The notes under the pieces were generated by a model. That model was given only the letters and a program-made list of their open reading frames with translations, searched no databases and was not told the origin of the DNA. Both the position numbers and the translations under genes were made by a program. Positions 25,801 to 33,927 of a stretch of 64,000 nt of DNA are shown here, piece after piece (position 1 is the first letter of the stretch; every line of letters begins with the position of its first letter). The DNA is from Micrococcus sp023147585 (GTDB lineage: Bacteria; Actinomycetota; Actinomycetes; Actinomycetales; Micrococcaceae), in NCBI RefSeq assembly GCF_044872765.1, contig NZ_CP085253.1, forward strand, positions 1,302,001-1,366,000. The letters run 5' to 3'.

Positions 25801-25918
25801 GTCGGTGTCCTTCAGAAGGAAGGGCGCGAGGACGCGCCGGAGATGCGGGGACGACGTCGCGGCCGCGCGCCCCGGGTGTCCGGGGGCGGCTGGCGTCGGT
25901 GAGGCGGTGGGAGAGCGC

Positions 25919-26683
25919 TCAGCGGTCCGCGTCGAGGTGGCCGAGCGCCGTGGCCTTGCGGTGCAGCGCGAGCGCGCCGAGGCCCAGCACCAGCAGGCCG
26001 CCGATGCCGAGAGGCCACACCCAGCCGGGCAGCCCCTCGTCCTCGGCCGAGGCCGGTGCGTTCGCGGCCGCGGCGGACGACGCCGCCGGGTCGGACGCGG
26101 TGGAGCCGGCTGTGGTGGACTCGGACGGCGCCGAGGACTCCCCGGCGGCCGGAGACGTCGATGCGGGGGTGGAGGTGCCGGCGGCGGCCACGCCGCAGCC
26201 CTCGGGCGCGGTGCCCTCTGCCGGGGCGGCGGGGTCCTCCACGGTGAACGCGTAGGTCTGCTCCTCGGAGTGGCCGTCCGAGTAGACCACGCGGTAGGCG
26301 ACGTCGTACGCGCCGTTCGGCAGGCCCTCGCACAGGGGCACGCTCAGGGTGGGCCCGTCGACGGTGCCGGGGCCGGCCTGCCACTGACTGCCGTGCGCGT
26401 CGCGCACCTGCGCCAGGTTCTTGATGCCCTGGCCGTCGATCAGGTCGCCGCTGAAGGTCAGCGAGACCTCGGACGGCGCGTCGGTTGCGGACGCCCCCTG
26501 CGCGGGGACGGCCTTGACCAGCTCGTCGTGCGCGGCGGCCGGCGTCGCCCCGGCCAGGGCCAGGGCGGGGAGCAGCGCGAGCCCGGCGGCGGCGCGCAGG
26601 GCGGGACGCGGGGCGATGCGGGAGTGGCGGGGGATGGAGACGGGGGTCGAGTCGGGGCTTGAGACGGGGGTGTGGGGGTGCAT
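25919..26683 (-). CDS. copC: Copper resistance protein CopC with C-terminal membrane anchor
   Basis: A 254-residue protein. Signal peptide cleavage at AAA-HDELVKAVPAQGA would leave His as residue 1 of the mature protein, the known CopC Cu(II) ligand. A CopC beta barrel follows with YRVVYSDGHSEEQTYAFTV supplying the Asp/His ligands. A Ser/Ala/Thr linker and one membrane helix (PGWVWPLGIGGLLVLGLGAL) end the protein. A single copper-site CopC anchored to the membrane would feed CopD. Confidence 0.92.
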   Translation of the reverse strand: MHPHTPVSSPDSTPVSIPRHSRIAPRPALRAAAGLALLPALALAGATPAAAHDELVKAVPAQGASATDAPSEVSLTFSGDLIDGQGIKNLAQVRDAHGSQWQAGPGTVDGPTLSVPLCEGLPNGAYDVAYRVVYSDGHSEEQTYAFTVEDPAAPAEGTAPEGCGVAAAGTSTPASTSPAAGESSAPSESTTAGSTASDPAASSAAAANAPASAEDEGLPGWVWPLGIGGLLVLGLGALALHRKATALGHLDADR

Positions 26684-26781
26684 GGTGTCCTCCCCGGCCC
26701 TCGGGGGCGCGGACGTGCCGCGGCCGGGGCCGAGATGCAGAGCGGGTGGGGGCGCGTGCGGCCCGCGCCCACGGGGCGCCA

Positions 26782-27441
26782 TCAGGCCGCGAGGGCGAAG
26801 GGCGGCCCGCGCAGACCCGGCGTGCTGAGGACGAGGAGGGACTCCACGGGGCCCGCGGCGCGCGGGGCCGGGCGGCCCGCGGGGCGGGCCGGGGCGGGGG
26901 CGGGGGCGCTGGCCCACAGGATCAGGGTGGTCTCCAGGACGCGCTCCGCGAGCGCCACGACGGCGCGCTCGCCCCAGCGCAGCACCGCCACGGTGAGGAC
27001 GGCGGCGACGAGGTGCGCCGCGAGCATGGCCGCCCCGGCGTCCGTCGACGCCCCGGCCGACGCCGGTCCGGGCACCACCGCGAGCAGCGGCGCTCCCCCG
27101 GCCGTGGCGCGGCCGAGGTGGCCGGCGTGCTCGGCGGAGGCGGCGGCGGCGGCCACAGAGTGCCCGCCGTGGGAGAGGCCGTACAGCGCGTGGAAGAGGC
27201 CCTGCGCCCCGATCACGGCCGCCACGGTGCGCCACAGGCTCAGCGCGCGGCCGGCGAGGGCGGTGCACAGCGGGGCGGCGAGGACGGTGCTCGCGAGCAG
27301 CAGGCCCGGCCCCGGAGCGCCGTGGCCCGGGGAGGCGGCCGTGTGGAACAGGGCGGCGAGCAGGGTCATCGCGGAGGCGCCGGCCCAGCCTCGCAGCAGG
27401 CGGGCGGGGCCGCGGACGACACGCGGGGACGCGTGTTCCAT
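26782..27441 (-). CDS. Polytopic membrane protein at the head of the copper cluster
   Basis: A 219-residue protein of no family I recognise. It has about five hydrophobic helices, a His-rich loop (YGLSHGGHSV, SAEHAGHLG) and a Pro/Ala-rich stretch near residue 180. It lies 98 nt upstream of copC on the same strand, behind a good promoter, so it is probably the first gene of the copper operon. The His clusters are compatible with metal contact, but that is inference. GGGAGGAG precedes the ATG. Confidence 0.65.
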   Translation of the reverse strand: MEHASPRVVRGPARLLRGWAGASAMTLLAALFHTAASPGHGAPGPGLLLASTVLAAPLCTALAGRALSLWRTVAAVIGAQGLFHALYGLSHGGHSVAAAAASAEHAGHLGRATAGGAPLLAVVPGPASAGASTDAGAAMLAAHLVAAVLTVAVLRWGERAVVALAERVLETTLILWASAPAPAPARPAGRPAPRAAGPVESLLVLSTPGLRGPPFALAA

Positions 27442-27485
27442 GGCGGGCTCCTCCCCCCTACGTCGCGGGACCGGCGGTGCCCTCG

Positions 27486-27491
27486 ATTCTA
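27486..27491 (-). promoter_or_regulatory. -10 box (TAGAAT) of the copper cluster
   Basis: On the minus strand TAGAAT puts the RNA start near 27479, about 38 nt before the ATG at 27441, with a GGGAGGAG ribosome binding site in between. Confidence 0.55.
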
Positions 27492-27540
27492 CGCCTCGTG
27501 GACGCGGACGCAGTCCGGAGATTGCCCGCCGAGACGACGA

Positions 27541-27568
27541 CGGGCGCCCCGCGCGTGCGGGGCGCCCG
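27541..27568 (-). terminator. Terminator hairpin after hupB
   Basis: A perfect 12-bp stem (CGGGCGCCCCGC and its complement) with a 4-nt loop lies about 50 nt past the hupB stop. Confidence 0.75.
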
Positions 27569-27619
27569 TCTGGGCCGTGCCGGCCGCCTCGTCACGAGGC
27601 GCTCAGGCACCGGGACCGA

Positions 27620-27901
27620 TCACTCGGAGGCGGCGGCCTTGAGCTTGGAGCCGGCGGTGACCTTCACGGAGTGACCGGCCGGGATGGTGATCTCCTCGCC
27701 GGTGCGGGGGTTGCGGCCGGTGCGCTCCTTGCGCTCGGTGCGCTCGACGGCGAGCCAGCCGGGGATCGAGACCTTCTCGCCCTTCTTCACCTGAGCGGAG
27801 AGCACCTCGAAGAGCGCATCCACGGTGTCGCTGACGGCGGACTGGGTGGTGCCGGCGCGCTCAGCGACGGCGGCGACGAGATCCTTGCGGTTCATGGCCA
27901 T
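27620..27901 (-). CDS. hupB: HU-family nucleoid protein
   Basis: A 93-residue HU/IHF protein. MNRKDLVAAVAERAG begins the dimer helices, and GWLAVERTERKERTGRNPRT is the flexible beta arm with a lysine/arginine-rich tip. PAGHSVKVTAGSKLK ends the fold. The Lys/Ala-rich tail of mycobacterial HupB is absent. It bends and compacts DNA. GGGAGG lies 5 nt before the ATG at 27901. A second in-frame ATG at 27895 is also possible. Confidence 0.95.
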   Translation of the reverse strand: MAMNRKDLVAAVAERAGTTQSAVSDTVDALFEVLSAQVKKGEKVSIPGWLAVERTERKERTGRNPRTGEEITIPAGHSVKVTAGSKLKAAASE

Positions 27902-28050
27902 GGGGTCCTCCCTGTGGGACGTTGATGTCGGACCCGGGCCGATCGACCCGGGCTGCCAGTTGCGAACGTACCACCTGCGTCCGGCCTCCGCCCCATCTGA
28001 GCGGCGTGATTCCGCGAATTCCGGGCCGGAACGGCCCCAGGTGCACGAAC

Positions 28051-28098
28051 GCCGACGGCGGTGGGGCCATCGCAGGGATGGCGCCCACCGCCGTCGGC
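28051..28098 (-). terminator. Terminator after the ribosomal protein trio
   Basis: Arms 28051-28071 and 28077-28098 form 21 bp (15 outer plus 6 inner) with one bulged G and a 5-nt loop, about 65 nt past the rpsN stop. Confidence 0.75.
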
Positions 28099-28163
28099 GG
28101 GGTGGCGACGGCCGTCGAGGGCCGGTCTCCGACGCACCGGGCCGAGGGGCCCGGCGCCTCAGG

Positions 28164-28469
28164 TCACCAGGAGGACTTGGTCACGCCGGGCAGCTCGCCA
28201 CGGTGCGCCATGTCGCGGAAGCGCACGCGGGAGATGCCGAAGCGCTGGAAGGTGCCACGGGGGCGGCCGTCAATGACGTCGCGGTTGCGCACGCGCACCG
28301 GCGAGGCGTCGCGGGGCATCTTCTGCAGGCCGATGCGGGCGGCCTCGCGGGCCTCGTCCGAGGCGTCGGGGTCGACCAGGGTCTTGCGCATCTCGGCGCG
28401 CTTCTCGGCCCAGCGGGCGACGATGGCCTTGCGCTGCTCGTTCTTGGCGATCATGGACTTCTTGGCCAT
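28164..28469 (-). CDS. rpsN: 30S ribosomal protein S14 (zinc-independent form)
   Basis: A 101-residue uS14 of the long C-minus type. It starts MAKKSMIAKNEQRKAIV and contains RCRNRD-equivalent VRVRNRDVIDGRPRGT, with no CxxC pairs. RFGISRVRFRDMAHRGELPG is the conserved C-terminal block. Start and stop codons of rpmG and rpsN nearly touch, so the three genes rpmB-rpmG-rpsN form an operon. In mycobacteria the equivalent set is the Zur-regulated alternative ribosomal protein operon. Confidence 0.97.
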   Translation of the reverse strand: MAKKSMIAKNEQRKAIVARWAEKRAEMRKTLVDPDASDEAREAARIGLQKMPRDASPVRVRNRDVIDGRPRGTFQRFGISRVRFRDMAHRGELPGVTKSSW

Positions 28470-28470
28470 C

Positions 28471-28638
28471 TCAGCGCTCCTCTCGGAAGTCGACGTGCTT
28501 GCGGACCACCGGGTCGTACTTCTTCAGGGTGATGCGATCCGGGTTGTTGCGGCGGTTCTTGCGCGTCACGTAGGTGTAGCCCGTGCCGGCGGTGGACTTC
28601 AGCTTGATGATCGGACGAACGTCCTTGTCCTTGGCCAT
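28471..28638 (-). CDS. rpmG: 50S ribosomal protein L33 (zinc-independent form)
   Basis: A 55-residue bL33, too short for many ORF tables. It begins MAKDKDVRPIIKLKSTAGTG and continues with YTYVTRKNRRNNPDR and a DPVVRKHVDFREER end. None of the four zinc-binding cysteines is present. Its ATG lies 1 nt past the rpmB stop codon, and GGGAGTGAAG inside the rpmB end can serve as ribosome binding site. Confidence 0.96.
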   Translation of the reverse strand: MAKDKDVRPIIKLKSTAGTGYTYVTRKNRRNNPDRITLKKYDPVVRKHVDFREER

Positions 28639-28639
28639 G

Positions 28640-28876
28640 TCAGAACTTCACTCCCTTCGCGATGAGATCCGCGATGACGGCGTCGATGCCGCGCACGTCG
28701 ATGGTCTTGATGCCCTTGGCCGACAGCGTCAGCGTGACGTTGCGGCGCAGGGACGGGACCCAGTAGGTCTTCTTCTGGATGTTCGGGTCGAACCGACGCT
28801 TGTTGCGGCGATGCGAGTGGGAGATGCTGTGGCCGAATCCCGGCCCAGCCCCGGTTACCTGGCAGTGTGCTGCCAT
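28640..28876 (-). CDS. rpmB: 50S ribosomal protein L28
   Basis: A 78-residue bL28. MAAHCQVTGAGPGFGHSISH carries one Cys only and lacks the CxxC of zinc-binding L28. HRRNKRRFDPNIQKKTYWVP and a C-terminal LIAKGVKF are family hallmarks. The start at 28876 has GAGGAG 6 nt upstream. A longer frame upstream would run through the leader and is rejected. Confidence 0.97.
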   Translation of the reverse strand: MAAHCQVTGAGPGFGHSISHSHRRNKRRFDPNIQKKTYWVPSLRRNVTLTLSAKGIKTIDVRGIDAVIADLIAKGVKF

Positions 28877-29273
28877 GATCACTCCTCGTGGCAAGTAGTA
28901 GTAAAAGGACGGGCGGAACCCGCAGTGCGCTGCGCCCCGGACTCGTCGTCCAGGGACAACCTGTGAGCCCCGCCCCGGGTGTGGACACCGCACTCTTACT
29001 GCGACTTCTCGAAAAGGTGGACCAGGCTGGGTGAGAGCCAACCGAAGTGCCTTATGGGATCGCTGGTGTGAACGGTGAGCCCCGGCTCGCCCCACGGGAG
29101 GGGACGTCACCGGGATCCGGTCTGCGGGAGCGCGTTGCTTTTCCGACCCAGCCCCCACGCCCGAGGGCAGGGAGAATGAGAACAACGCGGCGTGCGCCGT
29201 CCCATCTTACGGGGAGCACCCCATGCGGACCAAACTCGGTCCGAAGGCGCGCGGCGACGTGCCGGAGCACGGA
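28877..29273 (-). promoter_or_regulatory. Long untranslated leader and promoter of rpmB-rpmG-rpsN
   Basis: No gene is seen in these ~400 nt. On the minus strand TTGGTC (29228-29233), an 18-nt spacer and TAAGAT (29204-29209) form a plausible promoter, giving a leader of about 320 nt. Between roughly 28980 and 29060 the base composition drops towards even AT/GC (for example CCATAAGGCACTTCGGTTGG read on the minus strand), which suggests selected RNA sequence. I could not match it to a known leader class and see no full palindromic Zur box, only an AGAATGA half-site near 29173. Confidence 0.4.
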
Positions 29274-29903
29274 TCAGGAGCCGGCGCGCGGACCCGGCCC
29301 GGCGGACCTGCGCGCGTCGGCGTCGGCGGACGCCTCGGACGCGAGCGGGAGGATCCAGTGGTCCTCACGCAGGCCCGCGAGGACCTTCGAGGACACCCGC
29401 GCGGCGTCACGGACGTCCGTCTCGTCCAGGTGCTGCACCCATATCTCACCCACCAGGCGGGTGTAGACCGCCGAGCACCGCACGGCACGCTCGAGGCCCT
29501 CGGACGTGAGGCGCACCAGGGTGACGCGGGCGTCGGTGGCGGAGGGGCGTCTGGCCAGCCAGCCGCGCGCCTCGAGCCGGCGCACCACGTGTGACAGACG
29601 GGAGAGGGAGGAGCTCACGCGGGTGGCCGCCACACTCATGGCCACCTCGCCGGACTCGGGATCGCCGTCCTCGCCGAGGAGCACCATCAGGAGGTGGTAC
29701 TCGAAGGGCGTGACGCCGCACTCCCGGTGCAGGGAGGCCTCGAGCCTGGACTGGGCGGCCAGCATCGCGGCCACCGTCACGCCCCACGCGAGTCGTTCGT
29801 CCCGGCTGGTCTCACTCGTCTGGAGCGGATCTTCCAGAAGGCGGGCCAGGCCGGCCCGCTCCTCCTCCGAGGCGGGATGGGGGGCCGGGGACGACGATGC
29901 CAT
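29274..29903 (-). CDS. MarR-family transcriptional regulator
   Basis: A 209-residue winged-helix protein. CGVTPFEYHLLMVLL starts the DNA-binding domain. RVSSSLSRLSHVVRRLEARG is the recognition-helix region, and SATDARVTLVRLTSEG the wing with the D-x-R signature. N- and C-terminal extensions of ~45 and ~30 residues are low complexity. It is divergent from the NRAMP-like transporter at 30108 and the intergenic palindrome could be its operator. The ATG at 29903 is chosen because GGGAGAG precedes it and the upstream extension looks non-protein-like. Confidence 0.82.
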   Translation of the reverse strand: MASSSPAPHPASEEERAGLARLLEDPLQTSETSRDERLAWGVTVAAMLAAQSRLEASLHRECGVTPFEYHLLMVLLGEDGDPESGEVAMSVAATRVSSSLSRLSHVVRRLEARGWLARRPSATDARVTLVRLTSEGLERAVRCSAVYTRLVGEIWVQHLDETDVRDAARVSSKVLAGLREDHWILPLASEASADADARRSAGPGPRAGS

Positions 29904-30011
29904 GCAGAAGACTCTCCCATGTCGGACCTCCGTGGCAGCCCCCACGCGCGGCGGCGGAACGTCACGTCCACGCCGGGACACTCCTCCGGCACCGCCGGAT
30001 GACTGGCCAGA

Positions 30012-30022
30012 TTGTTGAACAA
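30012..30022. promoter_or_regulatory. Palindromic operator TTGTTGAACAA (site 1)
   Basis: A perfect inverted repeat within the MarR/transporter divergent region, lying just upstream of a TACCGT -10 box (30027-30032). A 14-nt stretch (30010-30023) is identical, in reverse complement, to the region upstream of pxpA (36403-36416). TTGT-N3-ACAA fits the general FadR/FCD-type GntR half-site pattern. A MarR site is the alternative. Confidence 0.6.
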
Positions 30023-30107
30023 CATGTACCGTCACCTTCGCGCCACGTGACAGGAATCACCCCTGCCGGGACCCCCGCGCGCTCCCCACTCCTCCGGAAG
30101 GCCCCCC

Positions 30108-31376
30108 ATGGCACATCCCGCTCCCGCCCCGCAGGGGACGACGCAGAGCACGCCCGCCCAGGGCTCCACCGCCCTCTCCTCCCCCCAGCGCCGCACGGCC
30201 CTGCTCGGCGCCATGTTCCTCATGGCCACGAGTGCGATCGGCCCCGGGTTCATCACCCAGACCTCCACGTTCACGGTGCAGCTCGGCGCCGCGTTCGCCC
30301 TGGCGATCCTGGTCTCGATCCTCATCGACATCGCCGTTCAGATGAACGTGTGGCGCGTCATCGGCGTCGCCGGCCTGCGTGCGCAGGAGCTGGCCAACCG
30401 CGTGCTCCCCGGCCTCGGCTGGCTGCTCTCCGCCCTCGTGTTCATCGGCGGCATGGTCTTCAACATCGGCAACATCGCCGGCACCGGCCTCGGCCTCAAC
30501 GCCATGCTCGGCGCGGACGCCCTGATCGGCGGCGCCGTCTCCGCCCTGATCGCCATCGCGATCTTCCTCTCGAAGCGCGCCGGCGCCGCACTGGACCGCA
30601 TCGTCGTCATCCTGGGCGCCCTCATGATCGCCCTGATGCTCTACGTGGCGATCGTCTCGAACCCGCCGGTGGGCGAGGCGCTGACCCAGTCCGTGAACGT
30701 CGGCAACCTGGACCAGAGCATGTTCCTCGCGCTGGCCACCCTCGTCGGCGGCACCGTGGGCGGCTACATCACGTACGCCGGCGCGCACCGCATGATCGAC
30801 TCGGGCGTCTCCGGCGTGGACAGCGTCAAGTCCATCACCAACAGCTCCGTGCTCTCGATCATCATCACCGGCCTGATGCGCGTGCTGCTCTTCCTCGCCG
30901 TCCTCGGCGTGGTGGCCTCCGGCGCGGACCTGGGCACCACGAACCAGGCCGCCCACGCCTTCCAGGCCGCCGCCGGCGAGGTCGGCCTGCGCATGTTCGG
31001 CGTGATCTTCTGGGCCGCCGCCCTCACCTCGGTGATCGGTGCCTCCTACACCTCGGTCTCCTTCATCACGAAGTCCACCACCTCGGACCGGACCCGCAAC
31101 CTGCTGACGGTGGGGTTCATCGTGGTGTGCGCGGTGCTGTACCTGGTGCTGCGCCAGGCGCCCACCACGCTGCTGGTGTTCGCCGGCGCGTTCAACGCCC
31201 TGATCCTGCCGGTGGGCTTCGCCGTGCTGCTCATCGTCGCCGCCTTCCGCCGCGACCTCATGGGCGGATACCGCTACCCGGTGTGGCTCATCGCGGTGGG
31301 CGTGCTCGCGTGGCTGCTCTCGGTGTTCATCGCCGTGCGCGCCTTCCAGCCCATGCTCCAGCTCTTCGCGGGCTGA
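30108..31376 (+). CDS. NRAMP-fold transporter without metal-binding motifs (YcsG-like)
   Basis: A 422-residue protein with about 11 helices, similar in layout to NRAMP (LeuT fold). The metal motif DPGN of helix 1 is replaced by GPGF (SAIGPGFITQTSTFT), and the MPH of helix 6 region by a Gly-rich YAGAHR segment. It is therefore unlikely to carry Mn2+/Fe2+. Bacillus ycsG, an NRAMP relative, sits in the pxpA-pxpBC (ycsF-kipIA) cluster, and here the oxoprolinase operon is just downstream with the same operator. I infer a 5-oxoproline or related organic-acid substrate. GGAAGG precedes the ATG. Confidence 0.75.
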   Translation: MAHPAPAPQGTTQSTPAQGSTALSSPQRRTALLGAMFLMATSAIGPGFITQTSTFTVQLGAAFALAILVSILIDIAVQMNVWRVIGVAGLRAQELANRVLPGLGWLLSALVFIGGMVFNIGNIAGTGLGLNAMLGADALIGGAVSALIAIAIFLSKRAGAALDRIVVILGALMIALMLYVAIVSNPPVGEALTQSVNVGNLDQSMFLALATLVGGTVGGYITYAGAHRMIDSGVSGVDSVKSITNSSVLSIIITGLMRVLLFLAVLGVVASGADLGTTNQAAHAFQAAAGEVGLRMFGVIFWAAALTSVIGASYTSVSFITKSTTSDRTRNLLTVGFIVVCAVLYLVLRQAPTTLLVFAGAFNALILPVGFAVLLIVAAFRRDLMGGYRYPVWLIAVGVLAWLLSVFIAVRAFQPMLQLFAG

Positions 31377-31393
31377 CCGCTCGCACCCCGCGC

Positions 31394-31448
31394 GGACGAC
31401 GAGACGCCCTCCCGGTCCACAGCGGACCGGGAGGGCGTCTCGTCGTCC
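31394..31448. terminator. Perfect 25-bp bidirectional terminator
   Basis: Arms 31394-31418 and 31424-31448 are exact reverse complements with a 5-nt loop, between the convergent transporter and gntR genes. No U tract follows. Confidence 0.85.
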
Positions 31449-31456
31449 GTGGGCCG

Positions 31457-32176
31457 TCAGCCGCTGGCGGGGAGCTGCGGGCCCGGCCGTCCGCCGCGGG
31501 AGCCGAGGTGCTCGAGCACCGTGTGCTCGGCCTCGTCGAGGTAGGGGCCCAGGATCTCGGCCGCGGACTCGAGCTCCCCGTCCGCGATGAGCTCGGCCAG
31601 CCGGCGGTTGCGCGCGGCGAAGCGCGGGTGGAGGTCGGTCAGGACGTCCATCGGCTGGAACGCGAGGCGCAGGCGGGCGAGGACGCCGTCCATGACGGCC
31701 TCGAGGTCGCGGGAGTCCAGCAGCCGGACGATCGCCGCGTGGAGCCGGTGGTTCACGTCGCCGAGCAGGCGGGGCTCCCGGTCCGCGTCGGCGGCCAGGC
31801 GGGCGATCTCGGCCAGCTCCTCCACGGCGATGCGATCCGGGCTGCCCCAGCGGAGCGCGCTCAGCTCGATCACGCGACGGGTGCGGAAGATCTCGGAGAC
31901 GTCGGCCTCCGTGGGGTGAGCCACGAACACGCCGCGGTGCGGGATGCGCACCAGCAGGTGCTCTGCGGCGAGCGCCGCGAAGGCCTCTCGGAGGCTGTTG
32001 CGGCTCACGCCCAGCTCCGCGGCGAGCGCCACCTCCCCCAGCCGCGTGCCCGGGGCCAGCTGCGCGGCGGCGATGCGCTCGCGCACGCGCCGGGCGGCCC
32101 CGACGGCGGCGGGCTCCAGGGAGGGCGGGCTCCCGGCGCCATCGGGACGCCGGGGACCGCTGCTGCCGAGCCTCAT
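31457..32176 (-). CDS. GntR-family regulator, FCD (FadR) subfamily
   Basis: A 239-residue regulator. Residues ~25-90 are the winged helix-turn-helix (APGTRLGEVALAAELGVSRN, LREAFAALAAEHLLVRIPHRGVFVA). Residues ~100-230 form an FCD ligand domain with the metal-binding pattern Asp/His (DVNHRLHAAIVRLL, LDEAEHTVLEHL). It is the last gene of the pxpA-pxpBC-accC operon, with ATGA overlap to accC. It is the obvious candidate for binding the TTGT-N3-ACAA sites before pxpA and the transporter. The effector may be 5-oxoproline or a downstream metabolite. Confidence 0.88.
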   Translation of the reverse strand: MRLGSSGPRRPDGAGSPPSLEPAAVGAARRVRERIAAAQLAPGTRLGEVALAAELGVSRNSLREAFAALAAEHLLVRIPHRGVFVAHPTEADVSEIFRTRRVIELSALRWGSPDRIAVEELAEIARLAADADREPRLLGDVNHRLHAAIVRLLDSRDLEAVMDGVLARLRLAFQPMDVLTDLHPRFAARNRRLAELIADGELESAAEILGPYLDEAEHTVLEHLGSRGGRPGPQLPASG

Positions 32177-33924
32177 CCGCCCACGACGCCCAGCCGCTGG
32201 CCTCGGGTGAGGGCGGTGCCGGGCTCGAGCGACTCGCGGCGGAAGACGCCGGCGGACGGAGCCTTCACGGTGGTCTCCATCTTCATGGCCTCCATCACGG
32301 CCACGACGTCGCCCGCGGCGACCTGCGCGCCGTCGTCGGCCTTCCACGCCACGAGCGAGCCGGTGATGGGGGCCGTGACGGCACCGGCGTCCTCCGCCGC
32401 GGGGGCGGCGGCGAGCGCCGTGCGGCCCCGGGAGCCGCCCCCGCCCAGGAGCGCGGCGTGGACGGCGGACGGCAGCCCCAGGCGGACGGCCCGGCCGTCG
32501 ATGTCCACGGTCATCTGGGTGCGCGTGTTCTCCGGCGCGGCGGCGCCGAGGTACGGCGAGGACTCGAGCTCGGCGGCGAAGGCCGACTCGATCCACGTGG
32601 TGTACACGCCCATCCGGTCCGCGCGGGTGAAGTCCTCGTCGTCCAGGACGGCGCGGTGGAACGGCAGCACGGAGGGCAGGCCCTCGATGCGCAGCTCGGC
32701 GAGGGCGTCCTTCGCGCGGGCGATGGCCTGGGGGCGGTCCGCACCCCACACGATGAGCTTGGCCATGAGCGAGTCGTAGTGGCCGGGCACCACGGAGCCG
32801 GAGCGCACGCCCGAGTCCACGCGGATGCCGGGGCCGGTCGGGGACTCGAACACCTCCACCGGGCCGGGCGAGGGCAGGAAGCCCATGGCCGGGTCCTCGG
32901 CGTTGAGCCGGAACTCGAGGGCGTGGCCTCGCGGCCTCGGGTCCTCGGTGAGGGAGAGCCGCTCCCCCGCCGCGATGCGGAACTGCTCGCCCACGAGGTC
33001 CACGCCGGTGGTCTCCTCGGTGACGGGGTGCTCCACCTGCAGGCGGGTGTTCACCTCGAGGAAGCTGATGAGCCCGTCCGGGGCGACGAGGTACTCCACG
33101 GTGCCGGCGCCGGTGTAGCCGGCCTCGGCGCAGATGCGGCGGGCGGACTCGTGGATGCGGGTGCGCTGCTCATCCGTGAGGAACGGGGCGGGGGCCTCCT
33201 CCACGAGCTTCTGGTTGCGGCGCTGCAGGGAGCAGTCACGCGTGCCCACCACCACGACGGTGCCGTGCGTGTCCGCCAGGACCTGGGCCTCCACGTGGCG
33301 CGGCCGGTCCAGGAAGCGCTCCACGAAGCACTCGCCGCGGCCGAAGGCCGTCACGGCCTCACGGGTGGCGGAGGCGAAGGCGTCCTCCACGTCGTCGAGC
33401 TCGCGGACCACCTTGATGCCGCGGCCGCCGCCGCCGAAGGCCGCCTTGATGGCGATCGGCAGGCCGTGCTCCTCCGCGAAGGCGCGCGCCTCGGCGGGGG
33501 ACTCCACAGGGCCGTCGGAGCCGGGCACGAGCGGGGCGCCGGCACGCTGGGCGATCGCGCGGGCGGTGATCTTGTCGCCCAGGTCGCGGATCGCCTGCGG
33601 GGTGGGGCCGATCCAGGTCATGCCGGCGTCCATGACCTTCTGGGCGAAGTCCGCGTTCTCGGAGAGGAAGCCGTAGCCCGGGTGCACGCCGTCGGCGCCC
33701 GCGCGGCGGGCGACGTCGATGAGCGCATCCATGTCCAGGTACGTCTCGGCGGAGGAGGTGCCGGGCAGGTGGAAGGCCTCGTCGGCGACGGCCACGTGCA
33801 GGGCGTCCGCGTCCGGGTCCGAGTACACGGCGACGGAGGCCAGGCCGTGGTCACGGCAGGCGCGCGCGACGCGCACGGCGATCTCGCCTCGGTTGGCGAT
33901 CAGGATCTTGGTGAGCTGCGGCAT
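32173..33924 (-). CDS. accC: Biotin carboxylase with fused biotin carrier domain
   Basis: A 583-residue acyl-CoA carboxylase alpha-type subunit. Residues 1-450 form biotin carboxylase (ILIANRGEIAVRVARAC, ATP-grasp glycine loop KAAFGGGGRGIKVV, EVNTRLQVEHPVTE). Residues ~510-583 form the carrier domain with biotinylation motif VMEAMKMET. It sits between pxpBC and gntR. Biotin-carboxylase genes are common in 5-oxoprolinase clusters, but their role there is unproven. A housekeeping carboxylase role with a carboxyltransferase encoded elsewhere is the alternative. Confidence 0.9.
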   Translation of the reverse strand: MPQLTKILIANRGEIAVRVARACRDHGLASVAVYSDPDADALHVAVADEAFHLPGTSSAETYLDMDALIDVARRAGADGVHPGYGFLSENADFAQKVMDAGMTWIGPTPQAIRDLGDKITARAIAQRAGAPLVPGSDGPVESPAEARAFAEEHGLPIAIKAAFGGGGRGIKVVRELDDVEDAFASATREAVTAFGRGECFVERFLDRPRHVEAQVLADTHGTVVVVGTRDCSLQRRNQKLVEEAPAPFLTDEQRTRIHESARRICAEAGYTGAGTVEYLVAPDGLISFLEVNTRLQVEHPVTEETTGVDLVGEQFRIAAGERLSLTEDPRPRGHALEFRLNAEDPAMGFLPSPGPVEVFESPTGPGIRVDSGVRSGSVVPGHYDSLMAKLIVWGADRPQAIARAKDALAELRIEGLPSVLPFHRAVLDDEDFTRADRMGVYTTWIESAFAAELESSPYLGAAAPENTRTQMTVDIDGRAVRLGLPSAVHAALLGGGGSRGRTALAAAPAAEDAGAVTAPITGSLVAWKADDGAQVAAGDVVAVMEAMKMETTVKAPSAGVFRRESLEPGTALTRGQRLGVVGG

Positions 33925-33927
33925 GGC

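Noticed and set aside
29165..29185. Zur box before the ribosomal protein operon
   Set aside because: Only an AGAATGA half-site is visible; the second half of the palindrome is not there.
30108..31376. Mn2+/Fe2+ NRAMP transporter (MntH)
   Set aside because: The DPGN and MPH metal motifs are absent.
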